Source: Pseudomonas putida
GTDB lineage: Bacteria > Pseudomonadota > Gammaproteobacteria > Pseudomonadales > Pseudomonadaceae
Assembly (NCBI RefSeq): GCF_028682395.1
Contig: NZ_JANHLC010000002.1
Span: forward strand, 496,001-560,000
DNA: 64,000 nt
Direction: 5' to 3'
Numbering within the stretch: position 1 is the stretch's first letter; every line of letters begins with the position of its first letter. Position numbers and translations under genes: made by a program. This document shows positions 1 to 8,323 of this stretch, in pieces. The notes under the pieces are model-generated. The model saw nothing but the letters and a program-made list of their open reading frames with translations, was not told the DNA's origin and searched no databases.

Positions 1-2059
1 CACCGCCTCCGAAGAAAAATTCGCCAGCCTGTTCCAGGCCAGCCCGGACCCGATCTGCGTGACCTTGCAGAAAAACGGGCAGTTTATCGAGATCAACCCC
101 AGCTTCAGCCAGACCTTTGGTTGGCTGGCCGACGAGATCCGTGATCGACGTGCCGACGAGATCGGCTTCTGGGGCGACACGGCCAACCGCCTGCTGCGTA
201 TCCAGGAAGTCATCCGCAATCAGGCATTGAACAACGTCGCGGTGATTGTCCACCACAAGAACGGCCAAGCACTGACCTGTGTGATTTCCAGCCGGCAGAT
301 CGTCGTCGAGAACCAGCCGTGCATCGTCACCACGCTGCGCGACATCACCCAGCAACAGCGCGCCGAAGCCGCTCTGAAGGCCAGCGAGGAAAAATTCGCC
401 AAGGCCTTTCACTCCAGCCCCGACGCCATCACCATCAGCGAGCGCGATTCGGGACGCTATCTGGAGGTCAACGACGGCTTTTGCCGACTGACCGGCTATC
501 ACGCCGCCGAGGTGGTCGGACGCACCGTCTACGAGCTGGGCGTGTGGGCCGACGAGTCCCAGCGCACCGCCCTGCTGGGCGAGTTGCGCGAGCGTGGCCG
601 AGTCACGCACCGGGAGATGATCGGGCGCAACAAGCGCGGCGACACCCTGACCGTGGAAGTCTCGGTCGAGCCCATCACCCTCAATGAAACCGCATGCCTG
701 CTACTGACCGCCCGGGATGTCAGCCTGCTGAAAAATGCCCAGGCCCAGATTCGCCACCTGGCCTACCACGACCCATTGACCAACCTGCCCAACCGCGCGC
801 TGCTGATGGACCGCCTCAGCCAGCAGATCTCCCTGCTCAAGCGTCACAACCTGCGCGGTGCCCTGCTGTTTCTGGACCTTGATCACTTCAAGCACATCAA
901 TGACTCGCTCGGCCATCCGGTGGGCGACACCGTCCTGAAGATCATCACGGCACGCCTGGAGGCCAGCGTACGCATCGAAGACACCGTGGCGCGCCTGGGC
1001 GGTGACGAATTCGTAGTGCTGCTCAGCGGTCTCGAAGGCTCGCGCGCCGAAGTCACCCAACAGGTCCGCGAGTTGGCCGATACCCTGCGCGAACTGCTGG
1101 CCGAGCCGATGTTTCTTGATGGCCAGCGCCTGCAAGTCACCCCGAGCATCGGCGTGGCCCTGATTCCCGACCATGGCAGCACCCCGGCCGACCTGCTCAA
1201 GCGCGCCGATATCGCCCTGTACCGGGCCAAGGATTCGGGGCGCAATGTCACCCAGATGTTTCACAGCACCATGCAAAAGGCGGCCAGCAAGCGTCTGCGC
1301 ATGGAAAACGACCTGCGCCAGGCGCTGGCCAGAGGCGAATTTGCCCTGCACTTCCAGCCACAAATCGATGCACGGGACAACCGTATCGTCGGCGCCGAAG
1401 CGCTGGTGCGCTGGACGCACCCGGAGCTGGGCGTGCAATCGCCGGCGGAATTTATCAAGGTATTGGAAGACAGCGGCCTGATTATCGAGGTGGGCACCTG
1501 GATTCTCGACGAAGCCTGCCGCACCTTTGGCGAGCTGCTGCAGGAAGGCCTGATCGACGCCAAACTGTTCAGCCTGTGCGTCAACATCAGCCCGCGCCAG
1601 TTCCGCCAGAGCGACTTTGTCGAACGGGTCGAGCGCAGCCTGCACACTTACTGCGTCCCCAGCACCTTGCTAAAACTGGAAATCACCGAAGGGATCGTGA
1701 TCCAGAACCTGGAAGACACCATCAGCAAAATGCGTCGCCTGAAGAAACTCGGGGTCGGTTTTGCCATGGATGACTTCGGCACCGGCTATTCCTCGCTGAC
1801 CTACCTCAAGCGCTTGCCAGTAGATGCGTTGAAGATCGACCAGTCTTTTGTCCGCGATGCAACCTTCGATCCGAACGATGCGGAGATCATCCGGGCGATT
1901 GTCGCCATGGCACGCAGCCTGGGGCTGGCGGTGATCGCCGAAGGCGTCGAACTGCCCGAACAACTGGAGTTTCTCGAAGGGTTGGGTTGCCATCTTTACC
2001 AGGGCTATTTGTACAGCCGGCCAGTACCGATTGCCGAGTTCAAGAAGCTGCTGGAGTAA
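1..2059 (+). CDS. PAS-PAS-GGDEF-EAL c-di-GMP turnover protein (5' end outside window)
   Basis: Predicted sensor enzyme that makes or degrades cyclic di-GMP. The reading frame is already open at base 2 and the residues before the GTG at 59 are themselves PAS-like (EEKFASLFQASPDP, matching EEKFAKAFHSSPDA at the start of the next PAS), so the true start lies upstream and GTG 59 is not the start. Counting from base 59, two PAS domains cover about residues 1-225, GGDEF about 235-395 and EAL about 410-660. The GGDEF motif is intact (residues 314-318) with an RxxD inhibitory site (RIED) five residues before it. The EAL motif (residue 447), DDFGTGYSSL and IAEGVE are intact too, so both activities look possible. 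The ligand sensed by the PAS domains cannot be read. A terminator follows 26 bases after the stop. Confidence 0.93.
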   Translation, partial: TASEEKFASLFQASPDPICVTLQKNGQFIEINPSFSQTFGWLADEIRDRRADEIGFWGDTANRLLRIQEVIRNQALNNVAVIVHHKNGQALTCVISSRQIVVENQPCIVTTLRDITQQQRAEAALKASEEKFAKAFHSSPDAITISERDSGRYLEVNDGFCRLTGYHAAEVVGRTVYELGVWADESQRTALLGELRERGRVTHREMIGRNKRGDTLTVEVSVEPITLNETACLLLTARDVSLLKNAQAQIRHLAYHDPLTNLPNRALLMDRLSQQISLLKRHNLRGALLFLDLDHFKHINDSLGHPVGDTVLKIITARLEASVRIEDTVARLGGDEFVVLLSGLEGSRAEVTQQVRELADTLRELLAEPMFLDGQRLQVTPSIGVALIPDHGSTPADLLKRADIALYRAKDSGRNVTQMFHSTMQKAASKRLRMENDLRQALARGEFALHFQPQIDARDNRIVGAEALVRWTHPELGVQSPAEFIKVLEDSGLIIEVGTWILDEACRTFGELLQEGLIDAKLFSLCVNISPRQFRQSDFVERVERSLHTYCVPSTLLKLEITEGIVIQNLEDTISKMRRLKKLGVGFAMDDFGTGYSSLTYLKRLPVDALKIDQSFVRDATFDPNDAEIIRAIVAMARSLGLAVIAEGVELPEQLEFLEGLGCHLYQGYLYSRPVPIAEFKKLLE

Positions 2060-2085
2060 GGGGCTCGGCTGCCCTGGACGGTAAA

Positions 2086-2121
2086 AAAAATCCCCCGCAT
2101 CTCTCGATAAGGGGGATTTTT
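2086..2121. terminator. Bidirectional rho-independent terminator
   Basis: AAAAATCCCCC and GGGGGATTTTT form an 11-bp stem around a 14-base loop, with A and T runs on both sides. It sits between the convergent GGDEF-EAL gene and ibpA and can serve both. Confidence 0.85.
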
Positions 2122-2184
2122 GGCTTTGGCAGGCCGCGTTTCCACACAGCCTGCCAAGATCACTCTCCTTGCAGAACTTAACGA

Positions 2185-2634
2185 TCAGTTCTGCAAAGCG
2201 GCCTGTTGTACCCCATTGATCGGGATACGTTTGGCCTTGGCCTCTTCAGGCACAACCCGTAGCAGGTCGATGTTCAACAGACCATTGCGCAGGCCGGCCG
2301 ACTTGACCTCGATATGGTCAGCCAGGCGGAACGACAGCTTGAATGCCCGTTGGGCAATGCCCTGGTGCAGATAGGTGACGCTCTCGGGAGAGGCTTCACG
2401 TTTGCCACCGCTAATGGTCAATACACCGTTCTCGACTTGCAACTCCAGGTCTTCCTCGCGCAAGCCTGCGGCTGCAACCACGATGCGATATTGATCATCA
2501 GCATGCTTTTCAACGTTGTAGGGCGGATAGCTGCTGCCTGGCTCATTACGCATTGCAGTTTCGAACAAGTCATTAAAGCGATCGAAACCCACGGAAGAAC
2601 GAAACAGTGGCGCCATGGAAAATGCATTGGTCAT
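2185..2634 (-). CDS. ibpA: Small heat-shock protein IbpA (Hsp20 family)
   Basis: ATP-independent holdase that binds unfolding proteins and inclusion bodies in the cytoplasm. The 149-residue product has the IbpA-type N-terminus (MTNAFSMAPLFRSSVGFDR), a central alpha-crystallin domain (about residues 35-125, with YNVEKHADDQYRI and the GLLNIDL strand) and a short basic C-terminus with the RIPI (IxI-type) tail motif used for oligomerisation. The ATG at 2634 is chosen over an in-frame start further upstream because AGGAG sits just before it and because the upstream stretch folds as an RNA thermometer. Expression is likely heat-induced at two levels, by a sigma32 promoter and a ROSE element. It lies alone between dusC and the convergent GGDEF-EAL gene. 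Confidence 0.96.
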   Translation of the reverse strand: MTNAFSMAPLFRSSVGFDRFNDLFETAMRNEPGSSYPPYNVEKHADDQYRIVVAAAGLREEDLELQVENGVLTISGGKREASPESVTYLHQGIAQRAFKLSFRLADHIEVKSAGLRNGLLNIDLLRVVPEEAKAKRIPINGVQQAALQN

Positions 2635-2640
2635 GATCAG

Positions 2641-2692
2641 TCTCCTGATAGTCAGCGAGTGTTTGTCTCCGCGACCCGAGTTCGGCATCGCG
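2641..2692 (-). promoter_or_regulatory. ROSE-type RNA thermometer in the ibpA leader
   Basis: Two hairpins can form in the leader RNA. The 5' one pairs CGCGA with UCGCG around an inner CCGA/UCGG stem (2670-2692). The 3' one pairs UCGCUGA with UCAGGA over the Shine-Dalgarno sequence, leaving the G of UCGCU bulged. That bulged U(U/C)GCU opposite AGGA is the hallmark of ROSE elements known from ibpA leaders of gamma-proteobacteria. Predicted effect: low translation when cool, melting on heat shock. The motif is seen directly; function is inferred from the family. Confidence 0.85.
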
Positions 2693-2700
2693 TACTCCCT

Positions 2701-2728
2701 AGATAGGGACCGACAAACACTTTTCAAG
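2701..2728 (-). promoter_or_regulatory. Sigma32 (RpoH) heat-shock promoter of ibpA
   Basis: CTTGAAA (2722-2728) and CCCTATCT (2701-2708) are separated by 13 bp on the minus strand. They match the RpoH consensus CTTGAAA / CCCCATNT at 14 of 15 defined positions. Transcription would start near 2694, just before the ROSE hairpins. Confidence 0.82.
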
Positions 2729-2748
2729 AGACTTTTCGCAGATTTTTT

Positions 2749-3708
2749 TCAGGCCGCCTCAACCCAATCGGCATTGACCAGACGCCCGACCGCCGCGCAA
2801 TCGGTTTCCCGCCGCATGGCATTGAACAGCGTCATGGCTTGCGGGTAATTACGTGTCAGCATAGCCAGCCACTGCTTCAATCGGCCTGGGGCCGAACGTG
2901 GTGTCAGTTGGCTTTCTGCCTGGGCCCAGAATTCGCGGAGCATGGGTTGCAGGTCGGCCCAGCTCATGGCGACCACCTCCTCTCCTGCTCGTGCAGCAGC
3001 GATCTGGCGAGCCAGATCGGGTCGCGATACCAGCCCCCGCCCCAGCATGATGTCTTCGGCACCACTGATTTCGCGGCAACGACGCCAATCATCCACCGAC
3101 CAGATATCGCCATTGGCGAACACCGGGACCTTGACCACTTCCTGCACGCGCGCCACCCACTCCCAATGGGCGGGAGGCTTGTAGCCGTCCGCCTTGGTCC
3201 GCGCATGCACGACGATCTGCTGCGCCCCACCCTCGGCCAGCGCCGTACCACACACAAGCGCACCATCCGGGCTATCAAAGCCCAGGCGCATCTTGGCCGT
3301 CACCGGAATATGCGCCGGCACCGAGCGTCGCACCTGGGCAACGATGGCATGGAGCAACTCAGGCTCCTTGAGCAACACCGCACCCCCACGGGATTTGTTG
3401 ACGGTCTTGGCCGGGCAGCCAAAGTTGAGGTCGATCACCTGCGAACCCAGCTCGCACGCCAGCGCGGCATTCTCAGCCAGGCAGACCGGATCAGAGCCCA
3501 GCAACTGCACACGCAGTGGCACACCTGCCGCCGTACGGGCATCGGTCAGCAGCTCGGGCGCGAGCTTGTGGAAGTAGGCAGGGGTCAACAAGCGATCATT
3601 GACCCGGATAAATTCGGTCACGCACCAATCGATGCCGCCAACACGGGTCAGCACGTCACGCAGGATGTTGTCGACCAACCCCTCCATGGGCGCCAAAGCA
3701 ATTTGCAT
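2749..3708 (-). CDS. dusC: tRNA-dihydrouridine(16) synthase DusC
   Basis: FMN-dependent reductase that converts uridine 16 in the tRNA D-loop to dihydrouridine using NADPH. The 319-residue protein is a TIM barrel beginning [13 protein letters not shown] (flavin-binding start of the Dus family), with the catalytic cysteine in [16 protein letters not shown], the FMN/substrate segment [11 protein letters not shown] and the phosphate-binding end [10 protein letters not shown]. The C-terminal helical tRNA-binding domain is full length. Length and the short N-terminus fit the DusC subgroup rather than DusA or DusB. The ibpA promoter begins about 20 bases after its stop. Confidence 0.93.
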   Translation of the reverse strand: MQIALAPMEGLVDNILRDVLTRVGGIDWCVTEFIRVNDRLLTPAYFHKLAPELLTDARTAAGVPLRVQLLGSDPVCLAENAALACELGSQVIDLNFGCPAKTVNKSRGGAVLLKEPELLHAIVAQVRRSVPAHIPVTAKMRLGFDSPDGALVCGTALAEGGAQQIVVHARTKADGYKPPAHWEWVARVQEVVKVPVFANGDIWSVDDWRRCREISGAEDIMLGRGLVSRPDLARQIAAARAGEEVVAMSWADLQPMLREFWAQAESQLTPRSAPGRLKQWLAMLTRNYPQAMTLFNAMRRETDCAAVGRLVNADWVEAA

Positions 3709-3770
3709 GAATCAATCTCGGAAAAAAAACCTGCGGCAGTCTACTGGGTTACGCACCGGATCGGTACGTA

Positions 3771-4211
3771 TCACGCCGGCATGACCGCAACACCATAGCC
3801 GTCGACAAACTCGACCGGCATGCGCTTGGGCTTGCCACTGGACAACTCGATACAGACAAAGGTGGTCTGGGCCCGCAACAGAGTGGTTCCATCTGCCGGG
3901 CGCACCAACTGAAAATGGCGGGTCATCTTCAAACGCCGATCCCAGTCGACAATCCAGGTTGCCAACTGCAATTCGTCGCCCTCATAGGCGCTGCTCAGGT
4001 AATCGATCTCGTGACGAATCACGGCCATGGCCCGATCCAGGCGCCGATACTCGACCAGGTCCAGCCCCAGGCGCTGGGAGTGCCGCCAGCCGCAGCGCTC
4101 AAGCCAGCTCACATACACCGCATTATTGGCGTGGCCGAGACCGTCAATATCCTCGGCCCCCACCTGCAGATCAATGATAAAGGGCGATGCCCGATCCCAA
4201 GCCCAAGCCAT
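3771..4211 (-). CDS. Acyl-CoA thioesterase, hotdog fold (YbgC/FcbC-like)
   Basis: Predicted cytoplasmic thioesterase hydrolysing acyl-CoA or related thioesters. The 146-residue protein is a single hotdog domain with the family motif DIDGLGHANNAVYVSWLE near residue 22; the Asp/His of this motif sits at the active site in 4-hydroxybenzoyl-CoA-type thioesterases. It ends before dusC with a gap of about 60 bases and lies about 50 bases downstream of the alpha/beta hydrolase on the same strand. The substrate cannot be told from the sequence. Confidence 0.85.
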   Translation of the reverse strand: MAWAWDRASPFIIDLQVGAEDIDGLGHANNAVYVSWLERCGWRHSQRLGLDLVEYRRLDRAMAVIRHEIDYLSSAYEGDELQLATWIVDWDRRLKMTRHFQLVRPADGTTLLRAQTTFVCIELSSGKPKRMPVEFVDGYGVAVMPA

Positions 4212-4261
4212 GCACTACTCCCAGTCCGGTAAGAACGACGGGGAGCAGTGTACCCCAAGCA

Positions 4262-5095
4262 TCAAGCGGTTTGGCGCTGGGCCGAGGCCTGATCGGCGAG
4301 CAATGCCAATACCCCGGCCACCACCAGCGGGTCGGCCAGGACCCGCTGGTGCCCGCCCTGTTCCAGCACCAGTAGACGACTGCCAGGCCAGGCCTGATGG
4401 ATCTTGCTGGCCTCATCGACCGGCACGAAGGTGTCGTCCTCGGCGTGCACGATCAGCCCTGGCATATCCAGCCGGTAGTGCGCCACATCCAGATATTCCG
4501 CGCTCATTCCGACGCCCTCTTCAATCTGCCGGACAAACGCCGAACGCGCCCTGGGAGGCAAACCCACCACCTTGGCAAAACCCCGCAGGACGCCCAACAC
4601 CCTGGCCGGCGCGCAGATGCACACCAGATGCTGCGCACGCAGCCCCAACTGGACCGCCAGCATCGCGCTGGCACCCCCCATGGAATGACCGATTACGGCC
4701 TTCAAGGGCGGCAACTCGGCCGACGCTTCGAGCAGCGCCCGGGCAAACGACATCACATTCGCCTGCCGACCGGGAGAACGGCCATGGGCCGGCCCTTCCA
4801 GCGACACCACGCTATGACCGCTGGCCACCAGCGCCTCGATCAGGCTGGCGAACTGGGTTGGCCGCCCCTCCCAACCGTGCATCAGCAGAACCGTCGGCCC
4901 TTGCCCCCAGCGCAAGGCCGAAAGACCGAAGCGCAGAGTGATCCGTTCACCACTCGCCAGCAACGGCAGCTCCCAGTCGCGCGGCGCACGCGTGCGCGGC
5001 GTCAAAAAGACCATACGCATCTGGCTGGCCGCCATCGCCGGTGCCAGGCGCCCCAACGTTGCATTGATACCCCGAATCCAGCTTAACGACTTCAT
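4262..5095 (-). CDS. Alpha/beta hydrolase
   Basis: Predicted serine esterase or lipase-like hydrolase of 277 residues. The oxyanion region is LLMHGWEGRPTQF, the nucleophile elbow is GHSMGG, and an Asp in HAEDDTFVP and a His in EQGGHQRV complete a standard triad. An N-terminal stretch of about 45 residues precedes the core. The ATG at 5095 is preferred to an upstream in-frame GTG because GGGGT lies at a suitable distance before it. It sits between the TetR gene and a thioesterase gene on the same strand, so it may be a target of that regulator. The substrate is unknown. Confidence 0.87.
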   Translation of the reverse strand: MKSLSWIRGINATLGRLAPAMAASQMRMVFLTPRTRAPRDWELPLLASGERITLRFGLSALRWGQGPTVLLMHGWEGRPTQFASLIEALVASGHSVVSLEGPAHGRSPGRQANVMSFARALLEASAELPPLKAVIGHSMGGASAMLAVQLGLRAQHLVCICAPARVLGVLRGFAKVVGLPPRARSAFVRQIEEGVGMSAEYLDVAHYRLDMPGLIVHAEDDTFVPVDEASKIHQAWPGSRLLVLEQGGHQRVLADPLVVAGVLALLADQASAQRQTA

Positions 5096-5121
5096 CGCTT
5101 GCACCCCGACTAGAACCCGCT

Positions 5122-5661
5122 TCAGACCACTGCCGACTTGGCAGCACGCAACATCCGATCAGACAAATCACCCGGCCCCAGCGCACGCGCCAGCGCCAGC
5201 CCACCCACCATCAATGCCAGGTCCGCCAGCACCTTGTCGGTGTCCTCGGGCCCCGCCGCCAATTGCGCGACCATCAATTCAATATGCTCACTCAATGCCT
5301 GGCGAAACCCCTCGGGCAGGCGCCCCAACTCCCCCACGACCGCCGGCAGCGGGCAAGCATGCTCGGGAGAGTCACGGTGTTTGCGCGACAGATAGAACGC
5401 CGCAATCAGCGAGCGTCGCTCCTCACCGGTAAGATCCTCATCCACTTGCGCGATGAGGTCGCGGCGCTGGCTGAGCAATTGGCAAAAGGCCTCCAGCATC
5501 AGCGAGTCCTTGCTGTCGAAATGCGCGTAGAAGCCGCCAACCGTAAGACCCGCCGCCCCCATCACCTCACTGACGCTGGGCTCGGCCGATCCGCGCTGAA
5601 CCAATGCAGCACTGGCGGCCTGCAAAATCCGTTCGCGGGTTTGAGCTTTCTTGTCGTTCAT
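5122..5661 (-). CDS. TetR/AcrR-family transcriptional regulator
   Basis: One-component repressor of 179 residues. The N-terminal helix-turn-helix is typical (TRERILQAASAALVQRG through GLTVGGFYAHFDSKDSLM, about residues 7-55); the rest is a ligand-binding helical domain with no recognisable specificity. ATG 5661 has GGAGG five bases upstream and is preferred to an in-frame TTG at 5673. The gene reads towards the alpha/beta hydrolase 26 bases away, so the two are probably cotranscribed. A three-fold AATATT repeat directly upstream is a likely operator for autoregulation. Confidence 0.9.
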   Translation of the reverse strand: MNDKKAQTRERILQAASAALVQRGSAEPSVSEVMGAAGLTVGGFYAHFDSKDSLMLEAFCQLLSQRRDLIAQVDEDLTGEERRSLIAAFYLSRKHRDSPEHACPLPAVVGELGRLPEGFRQALSEHIELMVAQLAAGPEDTDKVLADLALMVGGLALARALGPGDLSDRMLRAAKSAVV

Positions 5662-5671
5662 CGCGGCCTCC

Positions 5672-5710
5672 AAATATTATGAACAGAATATTATCCATGT
5701 AATATTTATC
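5672..5710. promoter_or_regulatory. Three AATATT boxes at 14-bp spacing, likely TetR operator
   Basis: AATATT occurs at 5673, 5687 and 5701, exactly 14 bp apart; the first two are extended to AATATTAT. Each AATATT is its own reverse complement, so pairs of boxes make palindromes. The array starts a few bases upstream of the ribosome-binding site of the TetR gene, where a self-repressor would bind. Confidence 0.5.
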
Positions 5711-5787
5711 CGCAAGGCTTTTCTGCAAGGAATGACAAACGCGAGAAAGGGAATAAGGAAGACGGAAAAGAATTTGGCGAACGCCAG

Positions 5788-5824
5788 AAAAACAAAAGGG
5801 TCATTCAATAATTGAATGACCCTT
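5788..5824 (-). terminator. Second terminator of the tRNA operon
   Basis: A 14-bp perfect stem (5796-5824, AAGGGTCATTCAAT with its complement around one base) is followed on the minus strand by TTGTTTTTC. It lies downstream of the first terminator and gives the tRNA operon a tandem stop. Confidence 0.75.
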
Positions 5825-5825
5825 A

Positions 5826-5843
5826 AAAATCCCGCAGAGCGGG
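5826..5843 (-). terminator. First terminator of the tRNA operon
   Basis: CCCGC-TCT-GCGGG followed by ATTTTT on the minus strand, seven bases after the last tRNA-Glu. Confidence 0.8.
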
Positions 5844-5849
5844 TAAACG

Positions 5850-5925
5850 TGGCGTCCCCTAGGGGACTCGAACCCCTGTTACCGCCGTGAAAGGGCGGTG
5901 TCCTAGGCCACTAGACGAAGGGGAC
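5850..5925 (-). tRNA. tRNA-Glu (TTC)
   Basis: 76-nt cloverleaf with encoded CCA; acceptor GTCCCCT pairs with AGGGGAC. Anticodon loop CTTTCAC gives anticodon TTC. Last gene of a four-tRNA operon; identical to the copy at 6129-6204. Confidence 0.98.
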
Positions 5926-5999
5926 ACAAACCCTTCTAACAGTGATCAGGCTGAGTCTGATCGATTCAAGGCAAGTGTGGCCTACCTTGAACTGTAAAT

Positions 6000-6075
<76 letters not shown>

Positions 6076-6128
6076 AGATTTATCGCCTCGCGGCGGAGCG
6101 ACATCAGACGATGAAGCTTCTGTAAAAC

Positions 6129-6204
6129 TGGCGTCCCCTAGGGGACTCGAACCCCTGTTACCGCCGTGAAAGGGCGGTGTCCTAGGCCACTAGACGAAGG
6201 GGAC
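6129..6204 (-). tRNA. tRNA-Glu (TTC), second copy
   Basis: Identical in sequence to the tRNA-Glu at 5850-5925, with anticodon TTC and encoded CCA. Confidence 0.98.
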
Positions 6205-6284
6205 GCAAACCCTTCTATACAACGTGATCAGGCTGAGTCTGATCGATTCAAGGCCGGTGTGGCCAGACCTTGAACTGTACAATT

Positions 6285-6360
<76 letters not shown>

Positions 6361-6381
6361 TCATCGGTGAGGACGGGGCGA

Positions 6382-6410
6382 ATCTTAAGGGCGTATCGGG
6401 AAGCTGTCAA
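6382..6410 (-). promoter_or_regulatory. Sigma70 promoter of the tRNA operon
   Basis: TTGACA (6405-6410) and TAAGAT (6382-6387) with a 17-bp spacer on the minus strand. The upstream side (to about 6440) is A/T-rich, like an UP element, and the stretch after the -10 is GC-rich (CGCCCCGTCC), the discriminator type linked to stringent control of stable-RNA genes. Confidence 0.8.
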
Positions 6411-6562
6411 ATTTATTTTCAACAAATTTGAAAATTTTTTGCCGACATAACAATCACTTACCGCTCTCCCCCCGTAAAACCTGGGGCAGATTCACTCCGC
6501 ACGGGAGTCACCACGGGCCGACAGAGGCCCTGGCGCCCTGCAACAGCACCTACAACACGTTA

Positions 6563-6597
6563 CCCACGCCGGACGCTCACTCCGCGCCCGGCGTGGG
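6563..6597. terminator. Hairpin after gltX
   Basis: CCCACGCCGG and CCGGCGTGGG form a strong GC stem just after the gltX stop. There is no T run, so termination may be weak or rho-assisted. Confidence 0.5.
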
Positions 6598-6603
6598 CAA
6601 GTA

Positions 6604-8085
6604 TCAGCCAATAGCGCCGAGCAGCTTCTCCCACTCCTTGTTTTCTTTCTTCGACACACCACCCAACAGGTCCAATGCCTGGCGCAGACGGAAGCGGGTC
6701 AGGTCCGGCCCAAGGATTTCCATCGCATCGAGCACCGACACCGAGCTGGCCTGCCCGGTGATCGCGGCAAACATCAGCGGCATGGCATCACGCAGCTTCA
6801 ACTCCAGGGAATCGACAACCGCCTGAATGGTCCCGGTAATGCTGTCCTTCTCCCACTGGCGCAAGCTTTCCAGCTTCCAGAGGATCAGTTGCATCAACTG
6901 GCGCACCTGGTCGCCAGACAGCTTCTTGTGCTCGAACAACTTGGCGTCCAGTTGCAGGCCGCCAGCAAAGAAGAAATTGGCCAGGGGCGCGACCTGGCTG
7001 AAGGTCTCTACGCGGCCCTGCACCAGCGGCGCGATCTTCATCAGGTACTCAGGATTCAACGCCCAGGTCTGGATCCGGCTGGCGAACTCTTCCACGGGCA
7101 AATCACGCAACCATTGGCCATTGAGCCAGGACAGTTTCTCGATATCGAAAATCGGCCCGCCGAGGGAAACCCGCGACAGGTCGAAGTTGTCGACCATTTC
7201 CTGCAGCGAAAACTTCTCGCGCTCGTCCGGCATCGACCAGCCCATGCGCCCCAAGTAGTTGAGCATGGCCTCTGGCATAAAGCCCATGCGCTCGTAGAAC
7301 GTGACCGAGGTCGGGTTCTTGCGTTTGGACAGCTTGCTCTTGTCCGGGTTACGCAGCAGCGGCATGTAGCACAGTTGCGGTTGCTCCCAGCCGAAGTACT
7401 CGTAGAGAAGAATCAGTTTGGGCGCCGATGGCAGCCATTCCTCGCCACGCAGCACGTGGGTGATGCCCATCAGGTGGTCGTCGACGACGTTGGCCAGGAA
7501 ATAGGTCGGCAAGCCGTCGGTCTTCATCAGCACCTGCATGTCCATGCGATCCCAAGGGATCTCGACATCGCCACGCAGCATATCTGGCACCACGCAAACG
7601 CCTTCGCTCGGCACTTTCATGCGGATCACGTGGGGTTCGCCCGCCGCCAGGCGACGTTGCACTTCCTCGGCCGACAGCAGCAGCGCACGACCGTCATAGC
7701 GTGGGGTTTCACCACGGGCCATCTGCTCGGCACGCATCTGGTCCAGCTCTTCGGCCGTGCAGAAGCAGGGGAAGGCATGGCCTAGGTCGATCAACTGCTG
7801 AGCGTACTGCTGGTAAATCGCGCCCCGCTCGCTCTGCCGGTACGGGCCATGAGGGCCGCCCACATCCGGACCTTCGCTCCAGGTAATGCCCAGCCAGCGC
7901 AAGGCATCGAAAATCTGCTGTTCGGACTCGCGGGTCGAGCGCAACTGGTCGGTGTCTTCGATTCGCAGAATGAACTCACCGCCATGCTGCTTGGCGAAGC
8001 AGTAGTTGAACAAGGCGATATAGGCGGTGCCAACATGGGGATCGCCGGTAGGCGATGGCGCGATGCGAGTACGAACGGTGGTCAT
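6604..8085 (-). CDS. gltX: Glutamyl-tRNA synthetase
   Basis: Charges tRNA-Glu with glutamate in an ATP-dependent reaction; essential for translation. The 493-residue protein is a class I synthetase with the HIGH-equivalent HVGT in [17 protein letters not shown] and the KMSKS-equivalent KLSKR, followed by the anticodon-binding alpha-helical domain. The ATG at 8085 ([14 protein letters not shown]) is the family start; the open frame extends 38 codons further upstream without family similarity. Its neighbours downstream are two tRNA-Glu genes, so the enzyme and its substrate tRNAs lie side by side, but the tRNAs have their own promoter. Confidence 0.98.
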   Translation of the reverse strand: MTTVRTRIAPSPTGDPHVGTAYIALFNYCFAKQHGGEFILRIEDTDQLRSTRESEQQIFDALRWLGITWSEGPDVGGPHGPYRQSERGAIYQQYAQQLIDLGHAFPCFCTAEELDQMRAEQMARGETPRYDGRALLLSAEEVQRRLAAGEPHVIRMKVPSEGVCVVPDMLRGDVEIPWDRMDMQVLMKTDGLPTYFLANVVDDHLMGITHVLRGEEWLPSAPKLILLYEYFGWEQPQLCYMPLLRNPDKSKLSKRKNPTSVTFYERMGFMPEAMLNYLGRMGWSMPDEREKFSLQEMVDNFDLSRVSLGGPIFDIEKLSWLNGQWLRDLPVEEFASRIQTWALNPEYLMKIAPLVQGRVETFSQVAPLANFFFAGGLQLDAKLFEHKKLSGDQVRQLMQLILWKLESLRQWEKDSITGTIQAVVDSLELKLRDAMPLMFAAITGQASSVSVLDAMEILGPDLTRFRLRQALDLLGGVSKKENKEWEKLLGAIG

Positions 8086-8323
8086 GGGAAGTCCCGAAGT
8101 GGAGTTCAAACAAAGGGCGAATGGTAACAGGCCCGGCCACTGCGGCTCCAGCGCACGACCGCAGGTAGAGGGCATATAAGCCAAGATTGGTACCAGCAAA
8201 GACCAGAGCCCTCTGGAACGGGCCTTTTTCCATTAATGGCATTTGCCCAGCATTGCGCCGGGCGCGGATTTTTCCGCGATAAATCCTGTAAAATTTACTT
8301 ACATTTCTAAATACAGCCTGCCC

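Noticed and set aside
701..1645. Minus-strand frame inside the GGDEF-EAL gene
   Set aside because: Antisense shadow; the plus strand carries intact GGDEF and EAL motifs.
2839..3798. Plus-strand frame opposite dusC
   Set aside because: His/Gln-rich shadow translation; dusC on the minus strand is unmistakable.
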